The notes beneath the pieces are model-generated. The model did no database searches, was not told the origin of the DNA, and saw only the letters and a program-made list of their open reading frames with translations. 7,796 nt of DNA, from the NCBI GenBank assembly GCA_947653315.1, contig CANTGP010000134.1, positions 1 to 7,796 of the forward strand, read 5' to 3'. Each line of letters starts with the position of its first letter. Within the stretch, counting starts at the first letter, position 1. The translations under genes and the position numbers were made by a program. Of the stretch, positions 6,489 to 7,796 are shown in pieces. Origin of the DNA: an uncultured Lachnospiraceae bacterium (GTDB lineage: Bacteria > Bacillota > Clostridia > Lachnospirales > Lachnospiraceae).

Positions 6489-7075
6489 GTTTTATCGTAT
6501 TCATTATACTGGTTTCCTATGAGATTGCAAAGTCCCGCCGTACCACTGCCGAAAAGGAATCTTCCTTTTGGGAAAAGGAAAACCGGGCGAACAGTACCAG
6601 GCGCAAATCCCTGGATGATTTAAACTATATTAAGGTTCCCCTGGAAGACCTTCCCATGGATACCATGACGGAGGACGAAACGGTTTCGGAATGCCACCAA
6701 ACGATACGCCACCTTGCCCAATCCCCCATCGTCAACTTTACAGGCATCAGCAACACGGATTTAAAACTGCGGTACGGCGCCCCCAATATCGAACTCCTGA
6801 TGGGATACGACCAAAATTACACCACCCTCGTCCGCACCTTGCAGAAATGGGCGGAAAAACTGCATGAAGCAGGCCATACGGCGCAGGCAAAACAGGTTTT
6901 GGAATTTGCCGTATCCACCGATACCGACGTGAGCAATACCTATAAGCTGCTCGCTTCCATTTACGCCGGGGAAGGAAGTTACGGTGAAATCGCCCGACTG
7001 AAGGAACGCGCCGGGAATTTAAACTCCGCTTCCAAAAACATTATCGTCCGTATGCTGCAAAAATTTGATTCATAA
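6467..7075 (+). CDS. Membrane-anchored protein with TPR-like C-terminal region, unknown function
   Basis: The 202-residue product has an N-terminal membrane helix at about 4-20 followed directly by basic residues (K22, R24, R25), so most of it should face the cytoplasm. A charged segment FWEKENRANSTRRKSLDDLN at 34-53 and the following IKVPLEDLP look like a conserved motif; I associate this arrangement with hypothetical proteins of Lachnospiraceae but know no function. From about 116 to 199 the sequence is helical and repeat-like (TLQKWAEKLHEAGHTAQAKQ, TYKLLASIYAGEGSYGEIAR), which resembles TPR-type helix pairs and suggests protein binding. ATG 6467 has AAAGGA at 6453-6458, 8 bases upstream. 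No clear promoter was found for it; it must lie within or upstream of the small membrane protein gene on the opposite strand. The 3' end overlaps the exonuclease gene by 35 bases. Confidence 0.85.
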   Translation: MKMPFFASFIVFIILVSYEIAKSRRTTAEKESSFWEKENRANSTRRKSLDDLNYIKVPLEDLPMDTMTEDETVSECHQTIRHLAQSPIVNFTGISNTDLKLRYGAPNIELLMGYDQNYTTLVRTLQKWAEKLHEAGHTAQAKQVLEFAVSTDTDVSNTYKLLASIYAGEGSYGEIARLKERAGNLNSASKNIIVRMLQKFDS

Positions 7076-7757
7076 TCCGGTCGGCTTCATTCCTTGTCAA
7101 CTTCTCCACCCGGCACTCCATAGATATTTTATGCTTGTCCAACAGTTTATATAACCGTTCTTTTTGGGACTTCGTAATCGGAGTCTCTTTTTTGACCCGG
7201 TAAACCAATGGCTGCGGTTCGAAATCCTTTCCGCCTTCCCCTCCGGTATTTTCCACGCAAAACAGCTCTGCCAGCTTTAAGTACAGCTCCGAAGCGGCCT
7301 GCGCATCCCCCAGCGCACGGTGTGCCGTGTGCTCCAATCCGTAATGGCGGCACAGGTATTCCAGTTTCCGGCTCTCCAAATCCGGCAGGAATTTCCTTGC
7401 CAGTTTTAACGTATCGATTCCTTTTTTCTCAAAAACGATTCCCCTGTTTACCGCTTCTTTTTTCACAAAAGAATAATCGAACAGAATCCGGTGCCCGACC
7501 AAAACATCATCCCCGAGAAAGGCAAGCAGCGGTTCCAAAAGCTCTCCCATGTCCGGCGCACCCTCCAGCATACCGTTTCCGATTCCCGTCAGTTCACGGA
7601 CGTGCTCCTCCAACGCCCGACCCGGATCCACAAAACTTTGGAAGCGTTCCGCCACTTTGCCGTCCCGCACTTTCACCGCCCCGATTTCGATAATCTTATC
7701 CCGCTTCGGGTCCAACCCCGTGGTTTCCAGGTCCAATGCCGTGTAATCACTGACCAT
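7041..7757 (-). CDS. 3'-5' exonuclease, DEDDh (DnaQ/PolC proofreading) family
   Basis: The 238-residue product is a stand-alone DEDDh exonuclease that should remove nucleotides from 3' ends of DNA or RNA using two metal ions. All five catalytic residues are visible: D9 and E11 in ALDLETTGLDP, D94 in GHRILFDYSF, and H146 and D151 in HTAHRALGDAQAA. The exonuclease domain covers about 4-168. After a glycine-rich linker, residues about 180-238 form a separate C-terminal piece (ETPITKSQKERLYKLL and VEKLTRNEADRIMNQI, ending in YGR), which resembles short helical extensions found on Clostridia exonucleases and phage proteins; its role is unknown. ATG 7757 has AAGGAG 6 bases upstream at 7764-7769. 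It has no polymerase domain, so it is not PolC itself; roles in repair, RNA trimming or proofreading in trans are possible. Bases 7758-7796 upstream hold no recognisable gene. Confidence 0.93.
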   Translation of the reverse strand: MVSDYTALDLETTGLDPKRDKIIEIGAVKVRDGKVAERFQSFVDPGRALEEHVRELTGIGNGMLEGAPDMGELLEPLLAFLGDDVLVGHRILFDYSFVKKEAVNRGIVFEKKGIDTLKLARKFLPDLESRKLEYLCRHYGLEHTAHRALGDAQAASELYLKLAELFCVENTGGEGGKDFEPQPLVYRVKKETPITKSQKERLYKLLDKHKISMECRVEKLTRNEADRIMNQIFAAYGR

Positions 7758-7796
7758 GCCCTGCTCCTTCCGCCTTTTTGCGTTTTTCCCCTTTAC

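Noticed and set aside
6421..6504. In-frame upstream start (ATG 6504) for the small membrane protein, giving 63 residues
   Set aside because: It would put the promoter inside the gene and ahead of the transcription start, and the perfect GGAGG belongs to ATG 6420.

Overview
The window looks like chromosomal DNA from a Clostridia bacterium, most likely of the family Lachnospiraceae. The reasons are strong GGAGG/AGGAG ribosome-binding sites, mid-range G+C, a VanW/YoaR-type secreted protein, an Lrp-like regulator overlapping a PatA-like aminotransferase, and a membrane-anchored hypothetical protein whose N-terminal motif I associate with this family. This placement is an inference from gene content. 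No rRNA, tRNA, CRISPR array, insertion sequence or phage gene was seen.

Layout: (1) bases 1-154 are a pyrimidine-rich leader, followed by a rightward gene for a SIMPL-domain (DUF541) lipoprotein (155-976). (2) A leftward block from 6420 down to 966 holds six tightly packed genes. In transcription order they are a 35-residue single-pass membrane protein, a secreted VanW-family protein with a proline-rich PAEQP repeat tail, an AIR-synthase/HypE-like protein, an Lrp/AsnC-type regulator, a class I/II aminotransferase and a glycerophosphodiester phosphodiesterase. Junctions are +17, +49, about +46, -4 and +7 bases, and I see no terminator between them. One good sigma-A promoter (TTGCAA, 17 bases, TATAAT) lies just upstream of the first gene, so a single operon of about 5.5 kb is plausible. 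(3) A rightward gene (6467-7075) encodes a membrane-anchored protein of unknown function; its start codon overlaps the operon promoter. (4) A leftward DEDDh 3'-5' exonuclease gene (7041-7757) closes the window.

How the genes may work together: the small membrane protein and VanW protein point to the cell envelope, while the regulator and aminotransferase (translationally coupled by an ATGA overlap) point to amino-acid metabolism. The HypE-like protein lacks the C-terminal cysteine motif that true HypE needs, and no other hydrogenase-maturation gene is nearby, so its substrate is open. Both tail-to-tail junctions (966-976 and 7041-7075) overlap within coding sequence and have no visible terminator, and the head-to-head junction has only 46 bases between start codons. 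The whole window is unusually compact.
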